From Roseitalea sp. (lineage in GTDB: Bacteria; Pseudomonadota; Alphaproteobacteria; Rhizobiales; Rhizobiaceae), in NCBI GenBank assembly GCA_017642895.1, contig JAEPON010000001.1, positions 62,001 to 126,000 on the forward strand: 64,000 bases of DNA, given 5' to 3'. The notes under the pieces were generated by a model. It was not told the origin of the DNA, did not search any database, and saw only the letters and a program-made list of their open reading frames with translations. Made by a program: the position numbers and the translations under genes. Shown here piece by piece: positions 29,045 to 37,405 of the stretch; the first letter of the stretch is position 1, and each line of letters starts with the position of its first letter.

Positions 29045-29726
29045 AAGTTCTGTATCCGCCGGGCGGGGCGGTATGCCGCCAGGTCCCTTCCAGGATCCCT
29101 GGCCTTGGCAATGTGCGCCACGCAAGGACAGGCCGGCTCACGCCGGTCGCCCCCCCGATGCCCGGTTTTTTGTTTGTGGCCGCCCGCCAAGGCTCCAACT
29201 CGCGCCGCGCCGGGGCGGCTTGCCCCGTGGCGGGGGAGCGGTGCGAAAATGTCGAATGTCTCAACGACATGGCAGTCAGCAATTTACCAAATGGGCCCGC
29301 CTTTGGGCGAACCGTGACATGCGCTTCGGTGCGAAGCGGGAAACAGCAAAGCGGCTTCCGAACAAACCTCGGCGTCGGCTATTGCGACACGTCGGTAATT
29401 CTCTGATGCGGAAGCGACACATTCATCGTGCGCCGAACCGCTTTGTCTAAGTTAGGTTTTCGGCGTTGGAACCGCAAGCGGTTTTATTTTGACACAACCG
29501 CCTGTGGGCCGTGCGGTTATGTCAAATGACGCTTCCTGACATCGCACGTGACGCATCCCCTTGCATCGGGTGTGGATTCGCCACATATGGCGTCGGTTCG
29601 CGCTGTTGGCAGAAAATCACAGAAGAACTGCCCGGGGGCATCATTGACAGCGCGTTACCATCCCATCACGCATGACACCTGACCGCGTGCTCACCCGATC
29701 CGACAACAGCAGCATCACGTTCCGCA
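29045..29726. other. 682-bp intergenic region, rne leader and LuxR-gene promoter region
   Basis: I find no convincing gene here; the open frames are short and badly coded. The rne-proximal 200 bp is GC-rich and hairpin-prone. From about 29430 composition becomes AT-richer and holds the AACCGC repeat cluster (29436-29526). A second set of promoter-like sequence (TTGCAT, 17 bp, CATATG at about 29561-29590; TTGACA at 29644) precedes the LuxR gene. Confidence 0.6.
29436..29526. repeat. Cluster of AACCGC/GCGGTT half-sites with a 14-bp inverted repeat
   Basis: AACCGC occurs at 29436, 29470 and 29496, and GCGGTT at 29478 and 29513. Two pairs form dyads. One is AACCGC-N2-GCGGTT (29470-29483). The other is a longer inverted repeat with 14-nt arms (29488-29501 and 29513-29526, 13 of 14 matching, TTTGACA at its ends). 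It looks like a multi-site operator between rne and the LuxR gene. Confidence 0.55.
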
Positions 29727-30455
29727 ATGCCAACGCTTGACGACACCAAGAACAGCTACCGCGAGCGGGTTGCGCTGTGCACGACGACCTATGACCTGCT
29801 GCGGATGGTCCGCCAGGTCGCCGCCGAGCACGATTTCAAGTTCTTTTCCATTGCCCGGCTGCCCTCGTCAAAGGACGAAAAACTGGCGCCGCTGGCGTTC
29901 CTGACCAATTGGCCCGAGGAATTGCTCCGGCGTTATGATGAGCAGGAACTGCTCAAGGACAGCCCGATCTACCGCTCGCTGAGAACAAGCACCAAGCCGG
30001 TGGTTTGGTCCAACCGGCCCGGTTCGCGGCACGCTCTCAAGGGGCACAGCAGCGAGGTGCAGGACATGTTCTGCTCCTATGGGCTCTATGATGGCGTGCA
30101 TTTCAGCGTACAGGAACCGGGCGGCAAGCGCGGCGCGGTCGGATTTGCGGGCGATCGGCCGCCGCCCGATGAGGCCGAACTGGCCGAACTGAGCTTTGTT
30201 GCCAACCTGATCTATGAACGGCTTTGGGAACTGGACAAGGGCTCAAAGCCGCAAAAGACCCAGAAACTGAGCCAGCGTGAAGGCGAGTGCCTGATGTGGA
30301 CGGCCTCTGGCAAGACCAGCGCGGAGATCGCCATCATTCTCAAATTGTCCGAGCACACGGTGAACCATTATCTGACCGCGGCCTGCCAGAAACTGGGCGC
30401 CACCAATCGTGCCCATGCGGTCTACAAGGCCATGCGCGCGGGTTATCTGGACTGA
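29727..30455 (+). CDS. LuxR-family regulator, VisN/VisR-like
   Basis: A 242-aa regulator. Residues about 20-165 resemble an autoinducer-binding-type domain (AAEHDFKFFSIARLP, then SYGLYDGVHFSVQEPGG). The last 65 form a LuxR HTH (LSQREGECLMWTASGKTSAEI, LSEHTVNHYLTAACQKLGA). Size and position at the left end of the flagellar cluster match VisN or VisR, the LuxR-type heterodimer at the top of the Sinorhizobium flagellar hierarchy. Only one such gene is present, followed by a PAS protein instead of a second LuxR gene. Sequence alone cannot tell whether it corresponds to VisN or VisR. Confidence 0.82.
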   Translation: MPTLDDTKNSYRERVALCTTTYDLLRMVRQVAAEHDFKFFSIARLPSSKDEKLAPLAFLTNWPEELLRRYDEQELLKDSPIYRSLRTSTKPVVWSNRPGSRHALKGHSSEVQDMFCSYGLYDGVHFSVQEPGGKRGAVGFAGDRPPPDEAELAELSFVANLIYERLWELDKGSKPQKTQKLSQREGECLMWTASGKTSAEIAIILKLSEHTVNHYLTAACQKLGATNRAHAVYKAMRAGYLD

Positions 30456-30478
30456 GTTGGGGTAGGGGGGAGCAAGTC

Positions 30479-30934
30479 ATGGATCAGTCGCTTCAGTTTT
30501 CCGTTATGGATGGGCCGCGACCGCTGCAGGAAACCGAAGATGTCACGATCGCATCAGCCGCGTTTTTGGAGATGATGTCGCAGTTCGAGCCCTTTGGCCT
30601 GTGGCGCATGGAACTGGAAACGGGGCTCGTCTACTGGACCCGTGACATTTACGAGATCCACGAAATTCCGCATCGTGACGGGCCCGTCAATGTGAAGATG
30701 GCAATCGATGCCTATCACCCCGATGACCGCGATCTGGTCGTCGATTGCCTCGAAGATGTGGTGGCCCGCAAGTCCGGCTTTCATTTTGTCCTGCGCATCG
30801 TAACCAGCAATGGCCGCCACAAGATGGTCAAGGCCGTCGGCAAGTTTCACGTTGGCGAAGACGGGCGCGAGGAACTGATCGGCTCGTTCAGCGAGGACCC
30901 GGGCGGCGTCCGCGGCGTCGTGATCAAGCAATAG
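30479..30934 (+). CDS. PAS-fold protein next to the flagellar LuxR regulator
   Basis: A 151-aa protein with one PAS_3-type domain (PFGLWRMELETGLVYWTRDI, IDAYHPDDRDLVVDCLED, HFVLRIVTSNGRHKMVKAVG) and no output domain, kinase or HTH. ATG 30479 follows a strong GGGGGAG site. It is 23 bp after the LuxR-type gene on the same strand, so they are cotranscribed. This suggests that the PAS protein modulates the regulator or relays a signal to it. The ligand is unknown. It converges on the orf at 30950. Confidence 0.75.
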   Translation: MDQSLQFSVMDGPRPLQETEDVTIASAAFLEMMSQFEPFGLWRMELETGLVYWTRDIYEIHEIPHRDGPVNVKMAIDAYHPDDRDLVVDCLEDVVARKSGFHFVLRIVTSNGRHKMVKAVGKFHVGEDGREELIGSFSEDPGGVRGVVIKQ

Positions 30935-30949
30935 CCGTTGGCGCGCCGG

Positions 30950-31393
30950 TCAGGCCGCAGGCGGCGTCTCCGGCGCAGATCGTGCAATGAAGCTGTTGTG
31001 CGCGAATGCGCGGTCCAGCGCCACCGCGTGCCATGCGCTGCTCGCCGGCGGTTCCGCACGCAAGTGCTGGAGTTCGATCGTTGCGTGATCGGCGCGGATG
31101 GTCAGCCTTACGCGTGCATTGAAGCGCGCGGCCGCGACGCCGACGCCCAGGGAAACGCTCGGCCGCCCGCTCCAGTCCAGCGACAGTGCGCTGTCCTGGT
31201 CATAGTGGATGAAGCCGGGCGCGAAATGCAGTTCGGCTGCCGTTGCGACAATCTCGGCGATGTTGGCCTCCCGCCGGTTGATCACATGATCGGCAAAGGT
31301 TTCAAGCTCGGTCAGACGCAGCTCACCCACAAGCGGCTTCAAATGCGCGGCCAACACCTTTTCGAGCGCGATGAAATGCGGATCGCGAAGCAT
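30950..31393 (-). CDS. Hypothetical protein, last gene of the motA-flhB operon
   Basis: A 147-aa soluble protein with no signal peptide or membrane helix. It begins MLRDPHFIALEKVLAAHLKP, has a helical N-terminal half (LRLTELETFADHVINRRE) and a beta-rich second half (FNARVRLTIRADHATIEL). Its start lies 4 bp after the flhB stop, so it is cotranscribed and possibly translationally coupled to flhB. I do not recognise the family. Context points to a flagellar or export-apparatus accessory role. Confidence 0.65.
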   Translation of the reverse strand: MLRDPHFIALEKVLAAHLKPLVGELRLTELETFADHVINRREANIAEIVATAAELHFAPGFIHYDQDSALSLDWSGRPSVSLGVGVAAARFNARVRLTIRADHATIELQHLRAEPPASSAWHAVALDRAFAHNSFIARSAPETPPAA

Positions 31394-31397
31394 CGCC

Positions 31398-32462
31398 TCA
31401 AGCCTTCTTCTTGTTCAGATAGACGATGATCTCCGCCACCGCTTCGAAGAATTCCGGCGGAATCATCTGGTCAACGCCGACAGCCTTGTACATGGCACGC
31501 GTCAGTGGCGGGTTCTCGTGCACCATCACCTCGTTCTCGGCGGCAATTTCCTTGATCCGCTGCGCGATCAGGTCCTGGCCCTTGGCGACCACGACCGGAG
31601 CGGGGTCGGTCGGAGGGTTGTAGCGCAGCGCGATGGCATAGTGCGTCGGGTTGGTCAGGACCAGCGTCGCGTTGGGAACCGCGCCCATCATGCGCTTGCG
31701 GGCGCGATCGCGCGCCACCGACTGCATGCGCGCCTTCATCAGCGGGTCGCCTTCCGCCTGCTTGTGCTCATCGCGGATTTCCTTTTGCGACATGCGCAAA
31801 TCCTTGAGCCACTCCCGGTTTGTCCACAACAGGTCGGCCAGGGCGATTGCCGCCATGGCAAGAACCATCGTGAACAAAAGGCCGAACAGGATGCGGGCCA
31901 CCTGGGCAAGAAAGATTTCAGAACTGGTGATCGGCCCCTCGGCGAGCACCGGCATGATCCCGCCGGCGAAAGCGGCGACGCAGCCGCCGGTGAAGGCGAT
32001 CTTGGCGAGCACCTTGAAGAATTCGGCCCAGCCCTTGGTGCCGAACATGCGCTCGAAGCCCTTCTTCAGCGATATGCGCGACAGTTCGGGCTTGATGCGC
32101 TTGAAGACGATCCGGGGCGGGTTCTGCGCGAACGAGCCGGCCAGCCCGGCAAAGGCCAGCCCCAACAGAACCGGGGCGAGAATGATCATCGTCACCTCGA
32201 AGTAACGGGTCATGACGATCATTGTGTCGGCGGTGGTTTCCAGCGAGTATTGGCCGGCCCGGTCGAGCAGGATTTCAAGTTGCGTCTTCAGGTTCGCGGT
32301 CAGCGCGCTGGAGGCAAACCCGATGATCGCCGTGATCGCTGTCAGCGTGAACAGGACCGGCAGTTCCTTGGAGAAGGCGGTTTGCCCCTTTTCGATGGCA
32401 TCCTGCTTCTTCTTCTCGGTCGGTTCCTCGGTCTTGCTGTCCTTGTCGTCCTCATCGGCCAT
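31398..32462 (-). CDS. flhB: Flagellar export gate protein FlhB
   Basis: A core type III export protein that switches substrate specificity from rod/hook to filament. The 354-aa protein has a charged N-terminus (MADEDDKDSKTEEPTEKK), four membrane segments between about residues 35 and 212, and a cytoplasmic domain with the autocleavage site N271-PTH274 (TNPTHYAIALRYN). It ends VAEIIVYLNKKKA. It follows fliG by 16 bp in the minus-strand operon. All key residues are present. Confidence 0.97.
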   Translation of the reverse strand: MADEDDKDSKTEEPTEKKKQDAIEKGQTAFSKELPVLFTLTAITAIIGFASSALTANLKTQLEILLDRAGQYSLETTADTMIVMTRYFEVTMIILAPVLLGLAFAGLAGSFAQNPPRIVFKRIKPELSRISLKKGFERMFGTKGWAEFFKVLAKIAFTGGCVAAFAGGIMPVLAEGPITSSEIFLAQVARILFGLLFTMVLAMAAIALADLLWTNREWLKDLRMSQKEIRDEHKQAEGDPLMKARMQSVARDRARKRMMGAVPNATLVLTNPTHYAIALRYNPPTDPAPVVVAKGQDLIAQRIKEIAAENEVMVHENPPLTRAMYKAVGVDQMIPPEFFEAVAEIIVYLNKKKA

Positions 32463-32478
32463 TGTCGGTCACCGTGCG

Positions 32479-33477
32479 TCAGTCTCGCTTGGGCAGGGTG
32501 ATGCGGCCTTCGGTGGCCAGCTTCATGGCCAGTTGAGCGATCGATTTGCGCGAATCCTCGATGGCGGCGGGCGTATCCTGGCCGCCAGCCGACAGTTCCG
32601 ATTCGATCATCTTGCGCGCCCGCTGGCTGATCGAGGACAGTACGGCTTCCTTCAAATCCGCATCCGCGCCGCGCAGCGCCCGCACCAGGATGTCGCTCGG
32701 CAACCCGTCGACGACCAGGGTGCGCGCGCTTGCTTCGAGCAGGACCATGTCGTCGAACCGGAACAGGCGCGATTCAAGCGCGGCCAGCTTCTTGGGATCG
32801 ATCGATTCGCGGACCTTCTTCATCAGCGTTTCGCTGGCATCCTTCTGCATGGCGTTCATGATCTCGGCCACACGCTTGGGCGCAGCGTCGCTGCCTCCGG
32901 CGCTTTCCTTGGCGTCGAGTTTGAAATCCTTGACCAGCGCATGGCCGACATGGGTCAGCCGCTCGCCGGGAACGTCACGCGCGGTCATCATCGCGGTCAC
33001 GATGGGCGTCTGCTTGTCATCGGGCATCGCCTCGAGCACGCCCGCCGCCTTGGCGGAGGGAAGCTGCGCCATCAGGGCGGCGACAAGCTGCGGCGGTTCG
33101 TTGGCAAGGCGGTTGACCAGAACGTCATCGTCGACCGTGGCGATCAATTCCCAAGGCGATTTCTTCGGCTCTGCCGCCTTGGACGGTTCGCCGGCTGCTG
33201 CCGGTTCGTCCTCGGGCAGCGAGTCGTCCATGATCGCATTGATCGCGTCGCGGCTGTCGATGATGCCCGATCCCTCGACAAATGCCGCTTCGAACTCGCT
33301 GACCAGCGCATCGACATCGGTCTGCGGCAGGTTCTTGAGCGTGTGGCCCGCATCGATCATGCGGCGCAGTTCGTCGCCCTTGAAGTATTTCAGCAATTGT
33401 TTGGCACGCGGCTTGCCCATCGCGATCAGCACGGCCGCCGCCTTTTGCGAAGTGGACAATGTGTAACGCTGCTGCAT
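32479..33477 (-). CDS. fliG: Flagellar motor switch protein FliG
   Basis: A rotor ring protein that touches the MS ring (N-domain) and the stator (C-domain). The 332-aa protein has an N-domain (STSQKAAAVLIAMGKPRAK), a middle armadillo domain with NEPPQ in place of the common EHPQ, and a C-domain (LFRFDDMVLLEASARTLVVD, ALRGADADLKEAVLSSISQRA) with the charged torque helix. It ends in TLPKRD. Length is normal. It lies between fliN and flhB in the operon. Confidence 0.96.
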   Translation of the reverse strand: MQQRYTLSTSQKAAAVLIAMGKPRAKQLLKYFKGDELRRMIDAGHTLKNLPQTDVDALVSEFEAAFVEGSGIIDSRDAINAIMDDSLPEDEPAAAGEPSKAAEPKKSPWELIATVDDDVLVNRLANEPPQLVAALMAQLPSAKAAGVLEAMPDDKQTPIVTAMMTARDVPGERLTHVGHALVKDFKLDAKESAGGSDAAPKRVAEIMNAMQKDASETLMKKVRESIDPKKLAALESRLFRFDDMVLLEASARTLVVDGLPSDILVRALRGADADLKEAVLSSISQRARKMIESELSAGGQDTPAAIEDSRKSIAQLAMKLATEGRITLPKRD

Positions 33478-33500
33478 GGTCTGCTGGGCCCCGGCGATCG

Positions 33501-33908
33501 TCAGGCAAACACGTTGGTGACCTTGAAGGCGAACCGGTCGGGCTCTTCCTCGGAGACCTGCATCTGCCCCGTGGCGACCCTGACGCCGTTGACGAAGATG
33601 TCGATCGGATCGCCGACGCGGCTGTCGAGCGGGATGGTGGTTCCCTTTTCAAGCCCGTTCAACTCGGCGACAGACAGCTCGGCGCGGCCGATGACGGCCT
33701 GCACTTCAAGCGGAATCTCGCGCAGCGTGCGCGACAGCCCGGCCGTGGTGGCCTCATTGTCCTTGTCGACCACGTCCTGCAAGTCGTTGATCGCCTTTTC
33801 GAGCGCATCATCCGGGTCCAGTTTCGCATCCTGGGCCCCGTCCCCGTCCCCGGCGTCGGCTTCGGCTTCGGCGAACGTGATATGTTCTTCTTCGGCGGCA
33901 TCGGCCAT
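33501..33908 (-). CDS. fliN: Flagellar motor switch protein FliN
   Basis: The C-ring component that with FliM forms the base of the switch and docks FliH. The 135-aa protein has an acidic N-terminal extension (about residues 1-60, rich in Asp/Glu) and a SpoA/FliN domain (REIPLEVQAVIGRAELSVAE, LDSRVGDPIDIFVNGVRVA). I chose ATG 33908, one base after the fliM stop and behind a GGGG site. The frame is also open to ATG 33944, which would overlap fliM. Confidence 0.95.
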   Translation of the reverse strand: MADAAEEEHITFAEAEADAGDGDGAQDAKLDPDDALEKAINDLQDVVDKDNEATTAGLSRTLREIPLEVQAVIGRAELSVAELNGLEKGTTIPLDSRVGDPIDIFVNGVRVATGQMQVSEEEPDRFAFKVTNVFA

Positions 33909-33909
33909 G

Positions 33910-34854
33910 TCATTGACCCCTTTTGATGGCGTGTTGATGGGCATGCGCTCTCAGGGCAGCGGCGATCGGCGCGATCGGTGCCTCGATCCTGACGGCATTG
34001 GCCGGCCCCACCCGGCCGATCTGTGTCGTGAACAGGTCGCGCCCCTTGGCACGCAGGAGGGCGGCATCGGCCCCGACCGGTGCGCCCTCGATCACATCGC
34101 CGGGCTTGAGCCGGGCAATCTCCGCCAGGGTCATGCCCGCGAGCGGAAGGATCACCTCGACCGGCAGATCGAAATCGGGAACGTTGAAGTCGTTTCGCTC
34201 CTTGGCGCGCGCCGCGCTCGCCTCGTCGGCCGCCAGTTTTGCCGAAAGGTCGATCAGCAACCGGTGCGGCACATCAAGCCAGCACCAGGTCTGGTTGATG
34301 CCAAACGACAGTGAGAAGGTCAGGGTCGCCACCGTATCGCCGGTCTCGTCTGCCAGGCCCGGATCGTCGCCACGATAGACATCGACGCGGCCGAAGCCGA
34401 GCAGGGGGCGGTCGGTCTGCCGGGTCTGCCCAGCCGCAACCGCCATCGAATGCAAAACCCCGATCTCCAGTTCCGAAATCTCGCCGGACGAGGCAGGCAT
34501 TTCGGCTTCCGGATCGCACCCCAGCAGCGCACCGTTGACCAGGCCGGCCGACTGCCGGTCCATGTGCAGCACCAGCCGGCAGCGCTCCTCCGGATAGTAG
34601 AATGTGAAGCCCGCCGTCTCGGCACTGCCGGCCGCCGGCTTTCCGGGTCGCGCGGGGTCGCTCATCATCTCGAACGCCATCGCAAGATCGGACGCAAGCG
34701 TCCGCATCCGCGCGGTCATGTGCGCCTCGAACGCCGTGCCCATGCGTTTGACGACCTTCTTGAGGCCGTCCTCGCTTACGCGCTTGCGCAAAATGCGGTC
34801 GGCGACATCGCGGTCCTCGGGCGCCAAATCATATTTGTGCGCAAGCGTACTCAC
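33910..34854 (-). CDS. fliM: Flagellar motor switch protein FliM (divergent)
   Basis: The 314-aa middle component of the C-ring. The FliM middle domain (residues about 40-190) is divergent, and a SpoA domain is seen at [20 protein letters not shown] and [19 protein letters not shown]. The usual N-terminal CheY-binding LSQDEIDALL motif is not present; the protein begins [23 protein letters not shown] 34854 overlaps the motA stop (GTGA), and fliN starts right after the stop codon. Assignment rests on the SpoA domain and the motA-fliM-fliN-fliG order. Confidence 0.9.
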   Translation of the reverse strand: MSTLAHKYDLAPEDRDVADRILRKRVSEDGLKKVVKRMGTAFEAHMTARMRTLASDLAMAFEMMSDPARPGKPAAGSAETAGFTFYYPEERCRLVLHMDRQSAGLVNGALLGCDPEAEMPASSGEISELEIGVLHSMAVAAGQTRQTDRPLLGFGRVDVYRGDDPGLADETGDTVATLTFSLSFGINQTWCWLDVPHRLLIDLSAKLAADEASAARAKERNDFNVPDFDLPVEVILPLAGMTLAEIARLKPGDVIEGAPVGADAALLRAKGRDLFTTQIGRVGPANAVRIEAPIAPIAAALRAHAHQHAIKRGQ

Positions 34855-35720
34855 GCCGCCTGGGCCTCATTGGCGCGCCCGGCCTCCTCCTCGACATCTT
34901 CGAGCGACGGCCGGTAATAGGCCGAAATCGTCTTGCGGCCGAACTCCAGCGCCACCTGTGGCATCGACCCGTTCATGTAGGCGATCAGCGTCTGCTTGGC
35001 GACGTAATAGAGCCGGATGCCCTTTTCGCGAACGCCCTTGACCTTGGTCGCGATCGGTCCGACCACCGCGTAGGCAAGGAAGATGCCCAGGAAGCTGCCG
35101 ACGAGCGCTGCGGCAATCAGTCCGCCAAGGATCTCCGGGCTCTGATCGATGGCGCCCATCGCCTTGATCACACCCAGGATCGCCGCGACGATGCCGATGG
35201 CCGGCAGTCCGTCCGATGAATTCTGCAGGGCTTGGTAGGGCTTGAGCTTGTCGCCCTTGATGGTCGCGATCTCTTCCTCCATCAATGCCTCGACCTCGTG
35301 CGGGCGCGCATTGCCGACAATGATCAGCCGCACATAGTCGCAGATGAAATTGGTCAAATCCTCCCGGTCGAGAACCGCCGGGTATTCCGCGAATATGTCT
35401 GATTCCTCCGGATTGTCGATATGGGCTTCAACTTCGTTGCGCGGCTTGGACTTCAGTTCGCGCATCAGCCGGTGCAGCAAGCCCAAAAGCTCCAGATAAT
35501 CGTCGCTGCCGGGAACCTTGTTGGTCAGCGCTTCCATGACCGCCTTGCCGGTGTCCTTGATCGCCGACATCGTGTTGGCCACGATGAAGATGCCGATCGC
35601 CGCGCCGACAATGATGACCACCTCGAACGGCTGCCAGAGCACTTTGACATAGCCGCCCATGGCCATGTAGCCGCCGAGCACGCAGCCGAAGGTTACAACC
35701 AGACCGATGATGATGCCCAC
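34851..35720 (-). CDS. motA: Flagellar motor stator protein MotA
   Basis: The proton-channel stator subunit that pushes on FliG. The 289-aa protein has membrane segments at the N-terminus ([21 protein letters not shown] and a second near residue 35) and two more at about residues 170-220. Between them is the large cytoplasmic loop with its conserved charged residues, and [17 protein letters not shown] precedes the third segment. GTG 35720 follows AGGAG. It is first in the minus-strand operon. Its partner motB is 15 kb away at 50475. Confidence 0.96.
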   Translation of the reverse strand: MGIIIGLVVTFGCVLGGYMAMGGYVKVLWQPFEVVIIVGAAIGIFIVANTMSAIKDTGKAVMEALTNKVPGSDDYLELLGLLHRLMRELKSKPRNEVEAHIDNPEESDIFAEYPAVLDREDLTNFICDYVRLIIVGNARPHEVEALMEEEIATIKGDKLKPYQALQNSSDGLPAIGIVAAILGVIKAMGAIDQSPEILGGLIAAALVGSFLGIFLAYAVVGPIATKVKGVREKGIRLYYVAKQTLIAYMNGSMPQVALEFGRKTISAYYRPSLEDVEEEAGRANEAQAA

Positions 35721-35732
35721 GGGGAACTCCTC

Positions 35733-35760
35733 TTGAGGTTAACCAAAAGCTAAGCCTCAA
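35733..35760. promoter_or_regulatory. Dyad and CtrA-like box upstream of motA
   Basis: In the 157-bp divergent region between motA and the DUF1217 gene, TTGAGG (35733-35738) and CCTCAA (35755-35760) form a dyad next to the motA ribosome site. Inside it, TTAA-N7-CTAA (35739-35753) matches seven of eight bases of the CtrA consensus TTAA-N7-TTAA. Function is inferred only. Confidence 0.35.
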
Positions 35761-35877
35761 ACCTTGCATGAACCTGTGCTGCCGGCATGCCCTCTACCAG
35801 TGGCGCGCGGGGGCGCGCGGAAAGTTTCGCGCAAGAAGTGTGCGATAGGCTGGGCGCGTCAAGGGCAGGGTGCAGAC

Positions 35878-36663
35878 ATGAACACGACGCTGGTTTCTCT
35901 CAACATGATCACGCGCGACATGGATGCCAGCATCGAAAGGCTGGAATCGCGCGCCGATGTTCAGCGCGAAATCGAATATTACAACGAGACGATCGGGACG
36001 ATCAAAACCGCTGAACAGTTTGTCGGCGATACGCGCCTGTTCAATTTTGCCATGAAGGCGCACGGCCTCGAGGACATGGCGTATGCCAAGGCTTTCATGC
36101 TCAAGGTTCTCAACGAAGGCACCGACGCCAACGACGCCTTCGCCAACACGCTGTCCGATTCGCGCTACCGCGACTTTGCCGACACGTTCGATTTCGCCCG
36201 GCACGGCGAGGCGGCCACCGTCTTCACAAAGGCCCAGCAGGGCGTGATCGACAAATATCTCGTTCAGACGCTTGAAACCGAAGCCGGAGAGTCCGACCAG
36301 GGCGTCAGGCTGGCGCTCTATTTCGAGCGCAAGGCGCCGCAAATCAACTCCTACTTCGATATCCTTGCCGACCCGGCCTTGAGCGAGGTCGTGCGCACCA
36401 CGCTTGGCATCCCCCAGGAGACGGCCACGATAGACATTGACAAGCAGGCCGCCATGATGGCCGATCGCCTGTCGCTGTCCGACCTCAAGGATCCCGAAAA
36501 GCTCGACAAGCTGGTCGAGCGGTTCGCCAATATGTGGCAAATTGAAAATGGCGGCCAGGCGGCCGCCGCCAACGATCCCTCGCTTGCTCTCCTGGTCCCG
36601 TCGTCTGCCTCGGCGACCGTTTCGGCCGATCTTCTGTTGCAGATCCAGCAGATCAAGCTCTGA
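35878..36663 (+). CDS. DUF1217 family flagellar-cluster protein
   Basis: A 261-aa soluble protein of the DUF1217 family found almost only in Rhizobiales-type flagellar clusters. The first block is YYNETIGTIKTAEQFVGDT, followed by NFAMKAHGLEDMAYAKAFML, and the C-terminal portion is helical (LADPALSEVVRTTLGIP). ATG 35878 opens the long plus-strand operon, and flgF follows 10 bp later. Its role is unproven; context suggests rod or hook assembly. No signal peptide is visible. Confidence 0.85.
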   Translation: MNTTLVSLNMITRDMDASIERLESRADVQREIEYYNETIGTIKTAEQFVGDTRLFNFAMKAHGLEDMAYAKAFMLKVLNEGTDANDAFANTLSDSRYRDFADTFDFARHGEAATVFTKAQQGVIDKYLVQTLETEAGESDQGVRLALYFERKAPQINSYFDILADPALSEVVRTTLGIPQETATIDIDKQAAMMADRLSLSDLKDPEKLDKLVERFANMWQIENGGQAAAANDPSLALLVPSSASATVSADLLLQIQQIKL

Positions 36664-36673
36664 GGGCGCGGCC

Positions 36674-37405
36674 ATGAATGATGGTTTAACCGTTGGCCTG
36701 TCCGCCCAGTTGGCGCTGGAGAAGCGCCTGACGACGATTGCCTCCAACATCGCCAACACGCGCACGGTCGGGTTCCGGGCGGCTGAGGTGAAGTTCGAGG
36801 ATGTTGTTTCACGCCAGCAGGTTGTCGAGGGCATCAACACGGTCGCCTATGCATCCGGCGGCGCCGAATTTGCCAACACCCAGTCTGGCGCCATCGAAAA
36901 GACCGGAGCGCCGCTCGACTTCGCCATCAATGGCGATGCCTGGTTCGCGCTGCAAACGCCGGCCGGCACTGCGGTCACCCGTGACGGGCGGTTCACGGTC
37001 AGGGGGGATGGGGCGGTGGTCTCGCTGGCCGGCCATCCGGTGCTTGATCCCGGCGGGGCGCCGCTTGAGGTCAATCCCGAAGGCGGCCGTCTGGATGTTG
37101 GCGCTGACGGCTTTATCCGCCAGGATGGCAATCAGGTGGGCGCGTTGGGCGTGTTTGCCTATGAGCCCGGTCCGGATTTCGTCCGTCATGCCGATTCCGG
37201 AATCCTCGTCGATGGAGAGCCGCAGCCGATCGTTGACGCGCCCGATGTGACCGTCGTGCAGGGCTATGTCGAGCAATCCAACGTCGATCCGGTCGAGGAG
37301 TTGACCCAACTGATCATGGTCCAGCGGAGCTTTGAGAATGCTAACGCGCTGATCCGCGATACCGAAGACTCCCTGTCCAAGTTGATCAATGCCTTCCACC
37401 GCTGA
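36674..37405 (+). CDS. flgF: Flagellar proximal rod protein FlgF
   Basis: A rod protein exported by the flagellar system. The 243-aa protein has the flagellar basal-body rod N-terminus (LEKRLTTIASNIANTRTVGF), a central D1-type domain (TRDGRFTVRGDG), and the paired C-terminal helix (VDPVEELTQLIMVQRSFENA). Length is typical for FlgF, and the partner distal rod protein FlgG is at 40543. It overlaps the start of fliI by 17 bp. ATG 36674 is the first sensible start. Confidence 0.94.
   Translation: MNDGLTVGLSAQLALEKRLTTIASNIANTRTVGFRAAEVKFEDVVSRQQVVEGINTVAYASGGAEFANTQSGAIEKTGAPLDFAINGDAWFALQTPAGTAVTRDGRFTVRGDGAVVSLAGHPVLDPGGAPLEVNPEGGRLDVGADGFIRQDGNQVGALGVFAYEPGPDFVRHADSGILVDGEPQPIVDAPDVTVVQGYVEQSNVDPVEELTQLIMVQRSFENANALIRDTEDSLSKLINAFHR

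Noticed and set aside
29105..29450. Overlapping short plus-strand frames in the rne-LuxR intergenic region
   Set aside because: They lack ribosome sites, overlap one another and have non-coding-like composition, so the region is better read as leader and promoter DNA.
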